The notes under the pieces: model-generated | Told to the model about the DNA's origin: nothing | The model's input: only the letters and a program-made list of their open reading frames with translations | Databases searched by the model: none | Origin: Ehretia macrophylla | Lineage: Eukaryota; Streptophyta; Magnoliopsida; Boraginales; Ehretiaceae | Assembly: GCA_037974665.1 (NCBI GenBank) | Contig: CM075765.1 | Coordinates: forward strand, 5,585,501 to 5,649,500 | Direction of reading: 5' to 3' | Length of the DNA: 64,000 nucleotides | In this document: positions 1-12,034 of the stretch, piece by piece | How the letters are laid out: every line of letters starts with the position of its first letter | Numbering within the stretch: position 1 is the stretch's first letter | Made by a program: the position numbers and the translations under genes

Positions 1-1401
1 GATGACAAAGTAGGCCATCTAACCGGACATGCATAATATTCATAATTAAACTCTAAATTACTCAACAACAACTCACCATTCATCACTCGAACACTACCCA
101 ACCATCTAAGGCATCGTTCAAGAAATTAAAGAATGACAACCTAACTTCTAAAATTCATAACTTACAATCTACTAATCCAAACATTGCCAAATCAGTTCCT
201 ATCACTCACCCATTCAACCTACTACATTAGCCCTCTCGGAAATCCACCATAACACCTCCAAAACATGCCCGATAACCCTAAAACCCTATGACGTCATGGC
301 TGGATTTTCCGGATTTTCACACAAACAATGTAATCGAAAATTCGGCATTACAACAGCGCTAATACGTAATTATCAAGTATTTAGAAATCGACGGCAATCG
401 ATTTCGAGCAACGCAACTCAATTAAATCAACTTTGAACATTTTAATCAAAATTAAATACCCGGAAAATAAAAATTATGCTATATCTGACAGAAACTCGTA
501 GTATTAGTATATAATGATCCCTAGCATGCAAGGAGCAATAATCTAACATCAGATTTCAATTCTAACGGTTCAATCTTCATTTATACACAAAAACACAAAA
601 ATGACATTTTGAGATCTAGAATTTTTCTCTCACCTTAGATGCGATATAAGCCTAGGAATGCGTGCAATGCGTGCCCAACAAGCAGAATCCAAGTCGGTGC
701 GAAGTTTCACGGACAAAAACTAGGTTTTTCTTTGAAAAATTGATTGAAAAGCTTGAGTTTTCTTTCTTCTCTTTTCTCCCTCAACCCCTCGGCAATGTGT
801 GTGTGTGTGGTGGTGTTTTTGTGTTGTGTGAGTGTGTGTATGTGACAATAGCTTATAAGGTCAATTTTTTTTAATTAAAGTCAAAGTTATTTTAATAGGC
901 ATTTTTGTATTTTTAATGACTTTAATTGCATTTTATTGCTCACCAAGTTAAAATTAATTATGCAACCCCCAAGATATCTCAAGTGGATTATTTTTAGGTG
1001 ACAAGAAGTTTTACATTCAAAGAATTCCACCCGAGTCGGCTTAAAACTCGATTTTCGCAAAAGTCGGTGTAAAAACCCTAATAAATTCTTAAGCCGATTT
1101 TAAAATCGTTTTCATCAAACACAGGTCTATTAAAGTCCGTGGACTAGGTCTAGAAGGGTTAAAAAGACCAGTTTCAAAATTATAGCGGACGTGTTTCGAA
1201 AACACTATTCACTGAAAATCGACGATAAAATTTCTGACTCTGTTTTTGATGAAAATTTCATGAATGCACATTTAGCACGTATTAGGAGTATTGAAATCAA
1301 AATTATAACTTTCTAGGTCCTATAGCACATAAACAGATCATATGCACGCAAAACGAGGTAAAACACGTAAAACGAGATAAGCATGAAAGTGGGGTTTCAC
1401 A
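1..1401 (-). repeat. Partial LTR (3' LTR) of the same element
   Basis: This stretch runs from the window edge to GGGGTTTCACA at 1401 and is collinear with 2781-4184. The shared segment around 610-640 and 3392-3420 (ending in CTCTCACCTT) is the clearest anchor. A GT-rich tract lies at about 797-841. The rest of this LTR lies outside the window. Confidence 0.65.
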
Positions 1402-1704
1402 CTACCTCTTGTTCTCGGTCGACCCGCTATTCTACTATCAAAGAGTTAGCACAGGTTATAGCACATAGACAGGCTATAGACAATTATTAGTACATAAGTA
1501 ACAAACTCACATAAAGCACATAAATCACTTAAGTATCAATCACATAAACAAATTGATCACATAATCACATAGTCACTAAATCACATAATCACTTAATCAC
1601 TCAATCATATTAACACATATTTCACTTTTCTTTCACTTCATACATACTTTCATGCTAAGACTATTACCCACATTCCGAGAATACCCCGGCTGACAACTAA
1701 ACAT

Positions 1705-1718
1705 AAGCTCTGATACCA
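1705..1718 (-). other. tRNA-Met primer-binding site
   Basis: On the minus strand the site reads TGGTATCAGAGCTT, complementary to the 3' end of plant initiator tRNA-Met, and starts five bases after the LTR end. It fixes the minus orientation of the element. Confidence 0.8.
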
Positions 1719-1723
1719 CTTAA

Positions 1724-4184
1724 TGTAACGCCCCAACTCGACCCCACCTACGATTAGTCAGGACGCAACGGAATTTCGGCAGTATAACAACAATAACACG
1801 GACATCAGGGCTCTAATCCAACCCTTTAGAGCATCATACGACCAACTCCACAAATCACCAATCAACTCCACAATCAAGTTAGCAACATACAGCGCAACCA
1901 AAATATACTTTAAACATTATTTCACCATTTTATCCATAAGTTATACGCCTCTGTTCCAACATCATATATCACTAAATAACACCATATACATACATCACAT
2001 ATTATACTAGCTTAGCAACTTATTTAAATCCAAAAATAAGACAACTAAACTAGCATAACACTTTTACTATCTTTAGATCAGTTTATACAATACAACCTTT
2101 AAAACTTGAAACTCTACAACATAAGTCATACTACAAAATAGTATAAAACGTTCCAGCTAAGTATCAGGATATGACTCTGGCACATAAGACTCTTCAACAA
2201 AAATCACATTCTCAGCCTCCTGAGGCACATATCCCTAGTCCTGTTCAGTAACACCTGAATGCATATAACGAATGAGAGTGGGCTTATATAAAACAAGCCT
2301 AGTGAGGATTCGATAAATCTTTTAAAAATATTTACTATACTCCTTGGAAATCATCCTTTGAGCAGTAAACACATAATAAATATCAATAACAATATAAGCA
2401 CAACAATAATAATAACCAATCAATAAATATACTCTAGTTGGTGTACCTCCAAACGCCATCACGATCTCAACCATCTTCTTATAACTCCCCATTACTTATG
2501 CACCCGAGGTACCTTACTAGCCCCTCCCTTCATGGTACCTCCGCCCATGCAAGTTGGGAGTAGTCTATGATAGTTATGCCGTTATCAACTTGACAGCCCA
2601 ACGCTGCCCGAGAGGTGACACACACATACTAAGACTTATGACAATAATAATAATCATTCATATCACAGGATGACAACAAAGTAGGTTGCCTATCTCCCGA
2701 CTTCATCAATAATCAATCAGTTAACATCAGTTCAACAACATAACATCAGATAATCAATTAACAACTCAACAACTAAGTTAGATGACAAAGTAGGTCATCC
2801 AACTTAACATACATTAATCCATCCAACCAAACCCGAATCTAATCAATAACAACCCATGGTTCAACTACTCAAACACCACCCAAACAACTAAAGACATTAT
2901 TTCAACATTTAAAGAAAAACTACTCAAACTTCTAAAAATCATAATTTACAATCTACTAATCCAATAACCTCCAAAACAGTTTCTATCACTTACCCACTCA
3001 AGCAACTATATTAGCCCCCTCGGAAACCAACCACAATCCATTCAATACAAGCCCAACAACCCTAAAACCTCAATGCACCATGGCTGAAATTTTCAAACTT
3101 TCACTATGACATCACGATCAATATTTCGGCATTACAACATTACTACCATGTATTTAACAAACTTTTAGAAGCTAACAACAATCAATTCCAACCATCGCAA
3201 CTCCATTAAATCAACAACAAGCCAATAACTCAATTTTAATACCCGAAAAATAGAAATACATGCTACAACCATTCAAAACTTATATAAACACATACAAATG
3301 ATCCTTAGCATCCACTGAACAATAATATAACATCAATTCAACATTTCAACGACTAAAAATTCAATTATATGAATTGACATAAAAATAGTATTTTGAGATC
3401 TAGAATTTTTCTCTCACCTTTGATGTTATATGATATAAGAAAGGTGTAGAATGGATGCCCAACAAGTGCAATCAAACTTTGAATGAAGAAGTTTAGCTTT
3501 GTATTTCAAATTCTAAGAGCAAAATTGATAAAAAAAAAAAAAAAAAACTAAGCAAAAATGGCCTTGGGAGTTTCGGCTATGTGTGTGTGTGTTTGTGGTG
3601 TTTTGAGCTTTGTTTTTATGAGTTATTTTAGTTATTAAGTATAAATAGGCAAAGTCAAATGCAAAAATAGAAAGTCAAAGGTGAACACTTAATATTTTTT
3701 TAGTCTTTTAATTTGTTTTCTAGTCTTTTAATTCTATTTCTTGACTATTTTTGCTCAAAACAAGTATTCAACTGACTATTTTTAGGTAGTTTATTTTAGG
3801 TGACAAAAATTTTCACATGCAAAGACTCTAACCCAACTCGATTAAAAACGCGATTTTTTTTGTAAAAGAAAGTGTAAAAACCTTTAAAATTCATAATCCG
3901 ATTCAAAATCCGTTTTAACTAGACACGGGACTATTAATATCCGAGGACTAGGTTTTAAAACTTTTAAAACACCCGTATAAAAATTTTAGCGGATGTGTGT
4001 TCAAAATACTATTCACAAAAACTGTCGATAAAATTTCTGATGCCGATTTTGATAAAAAATTTATGAATGCACACTTAGCACGTAATAGGAATATAAATCA
4101 CATATTGGCACATTCTAACTCATATAACACATAAACACGTCAAATCACGCAAATTTAGGCAAAGACGAAATTTGGGATCTCACA
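1724..4184 (-). repeat. Full LTR of the short-internal Gypsy-like element (5' LTR)
   Basis: The LTR is bounded by TGTAACGCCCC at 1724 and GGGATCTCACA at 4184 (plus strand), giving TG...CA ends and 2461 bp. The primer site sits just beyond its low-coordinate end. It holds a poly(A) run near 3530-3547 and a short GT run near 3578-3600. It abuts Copia RT sequence at 4185. Confidence 0.7.
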
Positions 4185-5336
4185 AAAGAAGTCCATCTAT
4201 AGACTCAAACAAGCCTCAAGGAGCTGGAACAAACGTTTTGAGAAGGTCGTCAAAACATTCTAGTTCATTAAGAATGAAGACAAACCTTGTGTTTACAAGA
4301 AAGTCAGCAATAAAGTAGTTACATTCCTCATCTTGTATGTAGATGACATACTACTGATTAGGAATGACATTAGCATGATGTCATATGTTAAAGTCTGGTT
4401 ATCAGGAACATTCTCCATGAAGGACTTGAGAGAAGCAACCTATATCCTAGGAATTCGAATCTATAGAGATACATCGAAAGGATTGATAGGTCTCTCATAG
4501 AGTACGTACATAGGTAAGGTGTTAAAGAGGTTTAACATGTAGGATACTAAAAGGGGGATGTTACCTTTTAGACATGGCATTCATCTCTCTAGGGTTATGA
4601 GTCTTAAGACGGCTTAAGAAAAAGAAATGATAAATAGGATTCCATATGCTTCAGCAATTGGAAGCCTTATGTATGCTATGCTATGTACTAGGCCTGATAT
4701 CGCTCATGTTGTAAGTGTTACTAGCAGATATCAGTCAGATCCAGGTGAGGAACACTGGATAGCCGTCAAGAATATCCTAAAATACCTGAACATGACTAAG
4801 GATATGGTCTTGGTATATAAGGGAGGAGAATTAAAAATCGAGGGTTTCATTGACTCGAATTTTCAGTCTGATGTGGATGATCATAAATCAACATATGGAT
4901 TCATTTTCGTTTGTAATGGAGGAGCGGTCAATTGGAAGAGTTCCAAACAGAGTACGACTACAGATTCCACTACAGAAGCCAAATATATCGCAGCATTAGA
5001 TACAGCAAAAGAGGCAGTTTGGATCAAAAAGTTCGTCTCGGAATTCAGAGTGGTTCCTTCCATTAAGGTCACAGTGCCTTTACATTGTGATAATAATGGA
5101 GCGATAGCGCAAGCTAAGGAACCGATGTCTCACCAAAAATCCAAACACATAGAGAGGCGTTACCACATTATCCAAGAAATTGTGGGAAGAGGTGACATAG
5201 TGATGTAGAAAGTAGCTTCAGCAGATAACACTGCTGATCTGTTGACCAAGGCTTTGACTAAGCAGTCTTTGGATCGACACTTAGAGGGGATGGATATAAG
5301 ATACCATCCAGATTGACTTTAGTGCAAGTAGGGGAT
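4185..5336 (+). mobile_element. Ty1/Copia pol fossil (RT and RNase H)
   Basis: This is the 3' part of a Copia polyprotein. Sequence near 4190-4230 encodes a KKSIYRLKQASRSW-like RT segment and YVDD follows near 4337-4350. A 193-residue open stretch at 4627-5208 holds the end of RT (ASAIGSLMYAM, TRPDIAHVVS) and Copia RNase H (WKSSKQSTTTDSTTEAKYIA). A primer-tract-like AGTAGGGGA precedes the LTR at 5337. The element's 5' half is absent, replaced by the Gypsy-like LTR. It is a broken fossil with a few breaks. Confidence 0.88.
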
Positions 5337-6808
5337 TGTTAGGAATAATGTCCAAAAGCCAATTAATTGTATTTTAGAATTATGGATAATATGTTATTTA
5401 ATTTATTAATTAATTTAATATGGACAGTTTATTTATTTATTATAAATGTTTCAATTGAATAAATAAAAAATTTAGAATATTATTTGTAGATCTCATCCTT
5501 AGAAGTAAGGATATAAGTGACCGAATCTATATTATTAATATATTCTAAAAGTTGTCCCCGATCATAGGATAAACTAATTGGGTGTTAGTTTATCCGGATA
5601 GATCGGATTACAGTCTACTAACCAAATTATATGAGATATTAATTTGAGAGATTTGTCTTATATCATTGTAGTAGATATATAAATACTTATTGCAAATAAG
5701 TAACTGGACTTGACCACCAATACAACAAATTATATGGAATGTCAATAATTTGTTGTATTATGTAATCATGCGATTAATCCTCAGACCTGAGACACTACTA
5801 TTATCTTATGATTAGGAATATCATGATTTGCTAGTGCAAATAAGCTAGTCCTAATCATGGATTAGACAATGTATTCAGTGATTGTAATTTATTCTGTCAT
5901 GAAAAAATCTGTGTGTAGATACAAAAACTGTCATTTGGGAGTCCTATGCGACCTGATTAATTAAGTGACTTGAAATCATTGGCCAAGGTGGAATAGTGGA
6001 AGTCATTCCATAAATTATTCATTAGTCACTAATTAATTGAGTTTTGGCATAGTCGAGTAAGAGAGTTTGACGACCCAATCCATGACTCTGGCTCGGTCGG
6101 GATAATTGAGACAGTAGGATTTGATTGTATAGAAATTACTAATTGGGTTTGTATACTTGCACTTTATCTTTAATTGGGTAATTGCGATATACTGTTAGAT
6201 GTCACTTGCGGTTTGCGAATTAATTAGAAGGAGTTCTAATTTAATTAAATAGTGGAATTAATTATTTGCTACCGATTAATTATGAACCAGAGAGGTCACA
6301 CACAAATAAAATTTGCAGGTTAATTGGATTAGATAAAATATTAAATTAAATTTAAGATCGTCCTAAATAATTTAATTGGGCTCGTAGTAATTAGATGGTG
6401 ATCTGATTATTATGAAACCCAAGACTGGTAAGTTTAAGACCATCCCACATATGGCTTAGGTCATATGTCTTTCCTATATATAGAACTATTCTGACAGAAA
6501 AACAGTTAGCACAATTTATCAGTCAGAAAAATATATAGGATTTCTCTACAAAACCTAGTGGGGATAGAAATTCAATTAGCAAGTGCGAATTCTATGTGAA
6601 TCAATCTTGGAGACTTCACATGTGGGGAGCTTGATTTAGATTCTACATCGATCTACGTTTCAAGAGGTAATCTTAGAATTATTGCAGATTTAATTTAATT
6701 AGATTAAATTGTTATCTGTTAATTATATGAGTAATTAAACATGAACAGATACATGATTAATTTTTCCGCTGCGCAATTATTTTTAATTGTCATGTATATT
6801 TTCCAACA
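5337..6808 (+). repeat. Copia 3' LTR, 1472 bp
   Basis: The LTR starts TGTTAGGAATAATGTCC directly after the polypurine tract and ends TTTTCCAACA. A TATA-like TATATATAGA near 6475-6484 lies upstream of the CTGACAG/AACAGTTAGC segment and may be its promoter. Start type and length resemble the Copia LTR at 28368-29853 (1486 bp), so the two may be related subfamilies. Confidence 0.75.
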
Positions 6809-7636
6809 CCAGTAAGGCTTATTTTATTTAATTTTTGATAGTTAATTTTTGAAACTTTTTATACAAAAAAGTAGTGTTTCTTCATATCCTTTAGAATAAT
6901 TAAATACATAAATATAGTCTACTTAAGGTAAGTTATTTTCCGTAATACTATTCGTAATTAGGTATTTTTTATAGTGCAATTCTTATTGTTTTTTCTTTGT
7001 GTGTGTGTATGTGCATTTTCTGTTAGATAATATTTTAATTGATGGATAATTTAAGGAGACAAATGTCAGTAACAGTTTTATGGATATCCAACATTTATAA
7101 CTAAACACCTAAGTTGAATTTTGAATGACTAATAGTCTAATACTATTAGTAATTGATTAAATACTTCTCATATTATTTTTTAGTTTTTTGTTGTTAAATG
7201 ATATTTAAATGGTTAAGTTTCTGTAATAAATTGATAATTTTAGTGAATAAATTTCAATAATGTTAATAAGGTAATTGTTAAATTCAATTTTATAAAAGAG
7301 ATATGAGTACAACTTCACTAACAGAATCGATAAGCTTTACTGTACATGATTTTTTTTTATTTTTTTTATTAAATTGGATTCTTAATTGAATCTTGGCCAC
7401 TAATGTTAAATTTCTAACTTCGTGCGTATCCTGCCTATGAAAGAATAGGCTAAATGAAAGGATGAAATTAATAACATATTTGGAGTGAGAGTTTAGACTT
7501 CTCTGTAGTTCTCATATATGTTTGTCCATATAATCAGCATTTCCATTGGACATGTAAACAAAATTATATGCACACAGTTTTCCACAAATGAGTATAAGCC
7601 ATTGCATAGATGGGTGAAGAATAATCGAGTAAATTA
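6809..7636. other. AT-rich intergenic stretch, no gene seen
   Basis: Between the Copia LTR and the 3' end of the minus-strand host gene lies about 830 bp of AT-rich DNA. It would hold the gene's 3' UTR and polyadenylation region. No open frame, repeat or RNA gene was recognised. Confidence 0.5.
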
Positions 7637-8661
7637 CTAAACTCTGAAGAGCACAAGATTAGGGTCTATATCCTTAGGTATTGGACGATGAGGGGGAAAC
7701 TTTGGAAGGAGAGTTGCTAGGTGCTTGGCAGTCTCGAGATAGTTGGTATACTTGCAGAATAATGTGGGATCTTCACTGCACAAAGGATTGTGTTCTTCTA
7801 ATTCACTACATTCTAGATTTAATGCCTTCATCAGGTTGCCTGGTAGTGATCCGCAAAAACGGCAGTTATATTCATTCCCCAGAAAAGTTTCCTTCCATGC
7901 CTTCTTCTTGAAGGTCCAGACACCACTCTTCCAATTGAAATGGTACAAGGGAAGGAACCGTTGCCCATAAGTTGCAATGAATTCCAATGCTTCTAAAATG
8001 AACTCAAGCTCTTCCTTGGACATGTAGTATGGAAAGTTGACTCTTGTCCAGCCAGGCTTCACTCCATTGTAACCCTGTCAAAAATAGAAACTTGTTTGCT
8101 GCTTTGTCCCACTATGGATTCCAAACTTCAAGTAGTTATATAAAAGAAGCCTTTAGTACTTACCCTTTTAACAGCTGATCGGATGGCGAGGGAGAGAGGC
8201 TTATCAACTTTGAGCAAACTGTGTCCATAAGGCCCTGCATAAGCACAACCTCCGCGAGCCTGAATGCCGAACAGATCGTTGAGGAGCTTGGCAACAAAAG
8301 AACCATGAAGAGGTTTGTCCCGCTTGTTACCTGTCTTTCTCCACAAGTTAAGGCCTCTTGTCTCTTTGCTATCTATGCAATTCTTGGTGTTCATGTCAGC
8401 TGATGAAGAATTTGTGGTAGTGTATACAAGAAAAGATAGTATAGCTTGCCGCTTTGCAGTTGTATTACCTAGAACCCACATGTACGGATTAGGAAGCAGC
8501 CTTTCCAGTGCTTGTTTAATATAGCTCAGTTCCTGTCTCTCGATCAGTTCATAACCAATGTATTCCTTGATCCAGAATGTCAATGCTGCTTTAATTTTCT
8601 GGATAATTGCTGGAGTTCCAGCATCTTCCCTTTCTTCTATGTCGTCGACATATACGGTATC

Positions 8662-8913
8662 CTGAAATTATTGCATGCCGATTCAGTAAACTTTTGTAGG
8701 GGTCAAATTAATAATAAACATTACGGAAAGAAAAATTATTGGATTTGGCTAGTCGTTTGTGTCTACGTTCATACATTAGTGGGATCCACATCATAGTGTG
8801 TGAGTGTCAATGATCTGACTTGCTCGATCCAATACTTTCCTTTACGGAAACAGGTCCAAGCAAAATTAGTTAATTTATTAAAAGCGTAGGAATGAATGGA
8901 TAAAACCACTTGC
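8662..8913 (-). other. Intron 3 with GC-AG borders
   Basis: The exon ends AATGAAAAA and the intron opens GCAAGT, closing with TTTCAG before GATACCGTATATGTC. Phase 0 on both sides keeps the frame (NGFNEK then DTVYVDD). The match to the GC-AG donor consensus is good. The other introns that can be read (1 and 4) use GTAAGT. Confidence 0.7.
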
Positions 8914-9464
8914 TTTTTCATTGAAGCCGTTGACATAATCAACCGTTCCACCTCCGCAAGTCGATGGCGGTGAAGATGTGAGCTGATAGAGAGCCTTATT
9001 CATTAGAAGGATTCCCGTGGAGCCTGGTCCTCCCAAAAACTTATGCGGACTAAGGGAAATAGCATCATAACCGTCAATTTCCCCTGATCTCATGTCGATC
9101 TTCACATAGGGACCACTGTCCATTGCCATCTAAGCCTATCTCCACCACCTCTGCTAGGCTCTGTCTCCATGACAAGATGTTGGAGTGATGCTCATACGGG
9201 CCAACGAAAACAACCCATCTTTCATCATTGCCTAAGCACTTCAACACCTTTTCTTTCATACTTGAAGGAATTGCAATTCCCATCACTTCCTGGAGTCTCT
9301 TAATAGCTGCTGTTGTTCCAGAGCCTAACAATATCAGAGCATCATCTTCTCCACCACCTAAGCATTTTTTCACATATTTGGTTGCATCGTGCACCATTTT
9401 CGTTGTCTGATAACCCACATAGCTGTCAGTAGTGTGACTATTTCCTGTGCAGAAATGGTTGTTA

Positions 9465-9873
9465 GGGCTTGTTTGGAGTCGGAAGGAAATAAAGAACAAA
9501 AGAAAGGGCGGACTTGTAAACATCCGGTGATACAGGAAGAGCCCCAGAAGAAGGGAATGATTCCATTTTGTTTGGATTGGGTAAAATTACAAATAAAGTG
9601 TTTATAAATGATTATATGTATTTTTTGTTTGAATTGAAAAGAAAATAAAATAAAATGATAAATTTTATAAATAAATTGATATTTTTATCATTTTTTAAAA
9701 ATATAAGTGTAATAAATAAAACGAACAATGTCCAATTTGAGGTGATTACAAAAATCATCAAAATCCCTCTCATTCCAATCACCTCTAAACCCTCCAATCC
9801 ATACAAGTAAAAATAATTGAAAATCACCCAAATCAAATCATTTCTCCCCAAATCCTTCAATCCAAACGAACCC
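9465..9873. mobile_element. Probable MITE in intron 1
   Basis: A segment of about 409 bp in intron 1 opens GGGCTTGTTTGGA and closes TCCAAACGAACCC, an imperfect terminal inverted repeat. It is flanked by TTA on one side and TTC on the other, which could be a decayed 3-bp PIF/Harbinger-type target duplication. It is AT-rich and non-coding. Superfamily is tentative. Confidence 0.45.
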
Positions 9874-10398
9874 TTCAAAAGTTCTGAAATTCTTAGTCAT
9901 ACTTTTGAGAAATTATTGACTAAGAAACAAATAGAAAAACAAAAAGAAACACCAAGGTTGGTTCAATATTCACAAAAAAAAATGAAACCAGTAAAATTTT
10001 GGACATGACATGGAAAATTATAAGTTAGTGTTTCACTGTAAAACTAGCAGCCTAAAGAGCGACTCACGTGAGACAGGCGACTTACCGTACAAAGGAAGAA
10101 CATTATGGATGATATAATTTTCAATGTGGAGAAGACAACGGCCTGAGGCAGTGTGATCAGCATAGGTGAGCTTGCGTTTCCCAAATGGGGTATCAATGTC
10201 AATGTCCCCACCAATTATTTGAGATCTCAGCCAAGATAATTTCTGCTGCACGGAATCACCCTTTGGTGCACCCCGCGGCTCTGCTTCATGAAATGATTCC
10301 ATGCGAGAACTCAAATCATCAGGTGATTGTCTGTGGCTAGCATGGCGCGTTTTATCACTAGTAAGCTTGTCACTGTAAATGGGTTGCTCAAATTCCAT

Positions 10399-10711
10399 CT
10401 TTGCAAACAGTTTAATTGATGAAACGAGAGACGCAACTTAAAATAAAGTGGACGAAACTTCCAACGTTCCGGCCAACGTTCAAGAAATAATAATTCTAGA
10501 AGTCAGAAACGATCAAATTCTAGGCGCCCTATTGCTGTCTCTAGATGCAGAATGTTAATAAGCATGGCTGCTGTTTGTCGTCTTGCGCAACGCATTTCAG
10601 TGGTTATATAATAAATAATTTGACAACTTTAAAAATATATAATTTTCTAGTTGAAGGTAATTAACTTTTGAATATAAAATACATAAATACTTAATGAATT
10701 TTTGGAGTTCT
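10399..10711 (-). other. Upstream region of the aminotransferase-like gene
   Basis: About 310 bp lie between the chosen ATG and the Mutator-like element. It would hold the 5' UTR and promoter. No convincing TATA box or other site could be picked out. The Mutator-like insertion may have displaced distal promoter sequence. Confidence 0.35.
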
Positions 10712-10720
10712 TAGATACTA

Positions 10721-11878
10721 GAGAAAACCTCACTACTATTCTCTATTGTTTTCTTTTGTCTTAAACTAGTTCCTATTGTTTTAACTATTTCAAATTAGTC
10801 CTCAATATTTTAAAAAAAGTCCTAAGTTAATCCCTTCTGTTAAATTAGGTGTTAAACTTAACAGAAATGAATAATAAGAGGGTAAAATGGTAAAAGCAAC
10901 CATCTTCCCCTTATACCACAGCCTCTGCCACCACTAACCACACCACCACCACCTCTGCCACCACCAACCACACCACCCCCGCCTCTGCCACTTCCAACTA
11001 CACCAACACCGCCTCTGCTACCTCCAACCACACCAACACCGCCGCCTCTGCCACCACTAACCACACCAACACAAAACACACACAAATTATATACACAAAT
11101 CACACAACATACCACCATGCACTGCCATTGCCACCACCAACCAATACTACCACCACCACCATGCACCGCCACTACCACCACCAACCAATACTACCACCAC
11201 CACCAACAATGCATAAAACACACACATATACAAAAATCACACTCACACAATACACACAAATCACATACACAATACACACACATACACACAAATCCAACAA
11301 CCACTGCCCGCCAACCACCGTCGCCCACCAACTGCCGCCGCATACAACACACATATATACACACAAAACACACATATATACACATCAATCATACATATAT
11401 ACACACATGTAAAACACACACATGAATCACACCACACACAATACACATACTTATTTTTTGTTGTTTTTCTTTTTTTGGTCGGTGGGGTGGGGGCAGCAGC
11501 GTGGGGAGAGGGTGAAGGTGGGAGCAGCGATGTGGGGAGGAGGAGAGGGTAGGGCAGTATCGTAGGAGGAGGGTGGTGGTGGGGCGGCGACATGGGGAGG
11601 GGGTGGTGGTGTTGCGGCGACGTGGGAGGGGGTGGGGTGTTTGTTTTGACTTTGGGGATAGGGGTGGGGATCTGATGGGTGAGGGAGGGGTTTTTAGTAA
11701 TTTTAATTAGGTTTTAAGGGTGTTTTAGTCATTTAATAGGTTATCTGTTATATTTTTAACAGAAGGGATTAACTTGGGACTTTTTTTGAAACATTAGGAA
11801 CTAGTTTGGGACAGTTGAAACAATGAGGACTAGTTTGGAACAAAAAGAAACAATGGGGACTAGTAGTAAGGTTTTCTC
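10721..11878. mobile_element. Mutator-like TIR element, non-autonomous
   Basis: The element is 1158 bp. Its first about 130 bp (from GAGAAAACCT) match the reverse complement of its last about 130 bp (ending AAGGTTTTCTC). It is flanked by perfect 9-bp direct repeats TAGATACTA at 10712-10720 and 11879-11887, the hallmark of Mutator-like insertion. The interior has no transposase: it is (ACC/GCC)-rich at 10915-11215, (CA)-rich at about 11215-11450, then G-rich to about 11700. The open frames there are low-complexity and not believable genes. Confidence 0.85.
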
Positions 11879-11887
11879 TAGATACTA

Positions 11888-12034
11888 CAACCTCAAATGG
11901 CTCCAAATTACATCTCCCACCAAATATATTTGGCATATGAATGAATTATATATTGACACAATGCACACATGATCTATCAACATATACAACAAGGTTTGTC
12001 AATTTGATATCGTTTTACAAGTAAATCTTACAAA
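11888..12034. other. Short unassigned segment between TIR element and pararetrovirus debris
   Basis: This AT-rich segment recurs inverted at about 24715-24859. It is therefore part of the inverted arms. No gene or element end was recognised in it. Confidence 0.5.

Larger units (their letters stand above)
1..4184 (-). mobile_element. Gypsy-like LTR element with very short internal region (non-autonomous)
   Basis: Read on the minus strand, a 5' LTR (4184 to 1724) is followed by a tRNA-Met primer site, about 320 bp of internal DNA, a purine-rich tract and a 3' LTR (1401 to beyond the window edge). Position 1 aligns with about 2781 and position 1401 with 4184, so the two LTRs are direct repeats about 2.78 kb apart. 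Both begin TGTGA on the minus strand; the full one ends GGGGCGTTACA. The internal part has no coding capacity, as in LARD or TRIM-type non-autonomous elements. By eye the LTRs are only about 80% alike, so the insertion looks old. Gypsy assignment is an inference from LTR end type and primer site. Alternative: two separate solo LTRs that happen to be adjacent. Confidence 0.65.
7637..10398 (-). pseudogene. Class V aminotransferase / cysteine desulfurase-like gene, damaged in the middle
   Basis: This is the only host gene recognised. Five exons can be read: 10398-10086, 9444 to about 9131, about 9130-8914, 8661-8164 and 8074-7637 (stop). Exon 1 contains TYADHTASGR, typical of the N-terminal part of class V PLP enzymes. 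Exon 2 has LLGSGTTAAIKRLQEV and YEHHSNILSWR. Exon 3 has SPHKFLGGPGSTG, whose Lys (codon 9042-9040) is the expected PLP Schiff-base residue. Exons 4 and 5 give the C-terminal domain. The readable parts total about 590 residues. Around 9131 the frame shifts, and the segment family members carry between EVVEIGLD and SGPYVKID (roughly 50-60 residues, including the cofactor-ring Asp region) is missing from the DNA. No intron can supply it. The family acts on cysteine or related substrates with PLP; the substrate here is unknown. It is probably a pseudogene or a recently damaged allele, since all other exons and splice sites look intact. Confidence 0.8.

Noticed and set aside
662-874. 70-residue open frame
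   Set aside because: Lies inside an LTR across a GT-repeat tract; no recognisable domain.
7637-8062. A separate 141-residue gene
   Set aside because: It is the last exon of the aminotransferase-like gene: it has a good acceptor (TTGACAG) at its start and continues in frame from exon 4.
9612-9878. 88-residue minus-strand open frame in intron 1
   Set aside because: AT-rich MITE sequence with low-complexity hydrophobic product.
10858-11593. Several overlapping open frames on both strands with Gly/Val-, His/Thr- or Pro-rich products
   Set aside because: They are translations of simple ACC, CA and G-rich repeats inside the Mutator-like element; no domain and no consistent codon pattern.
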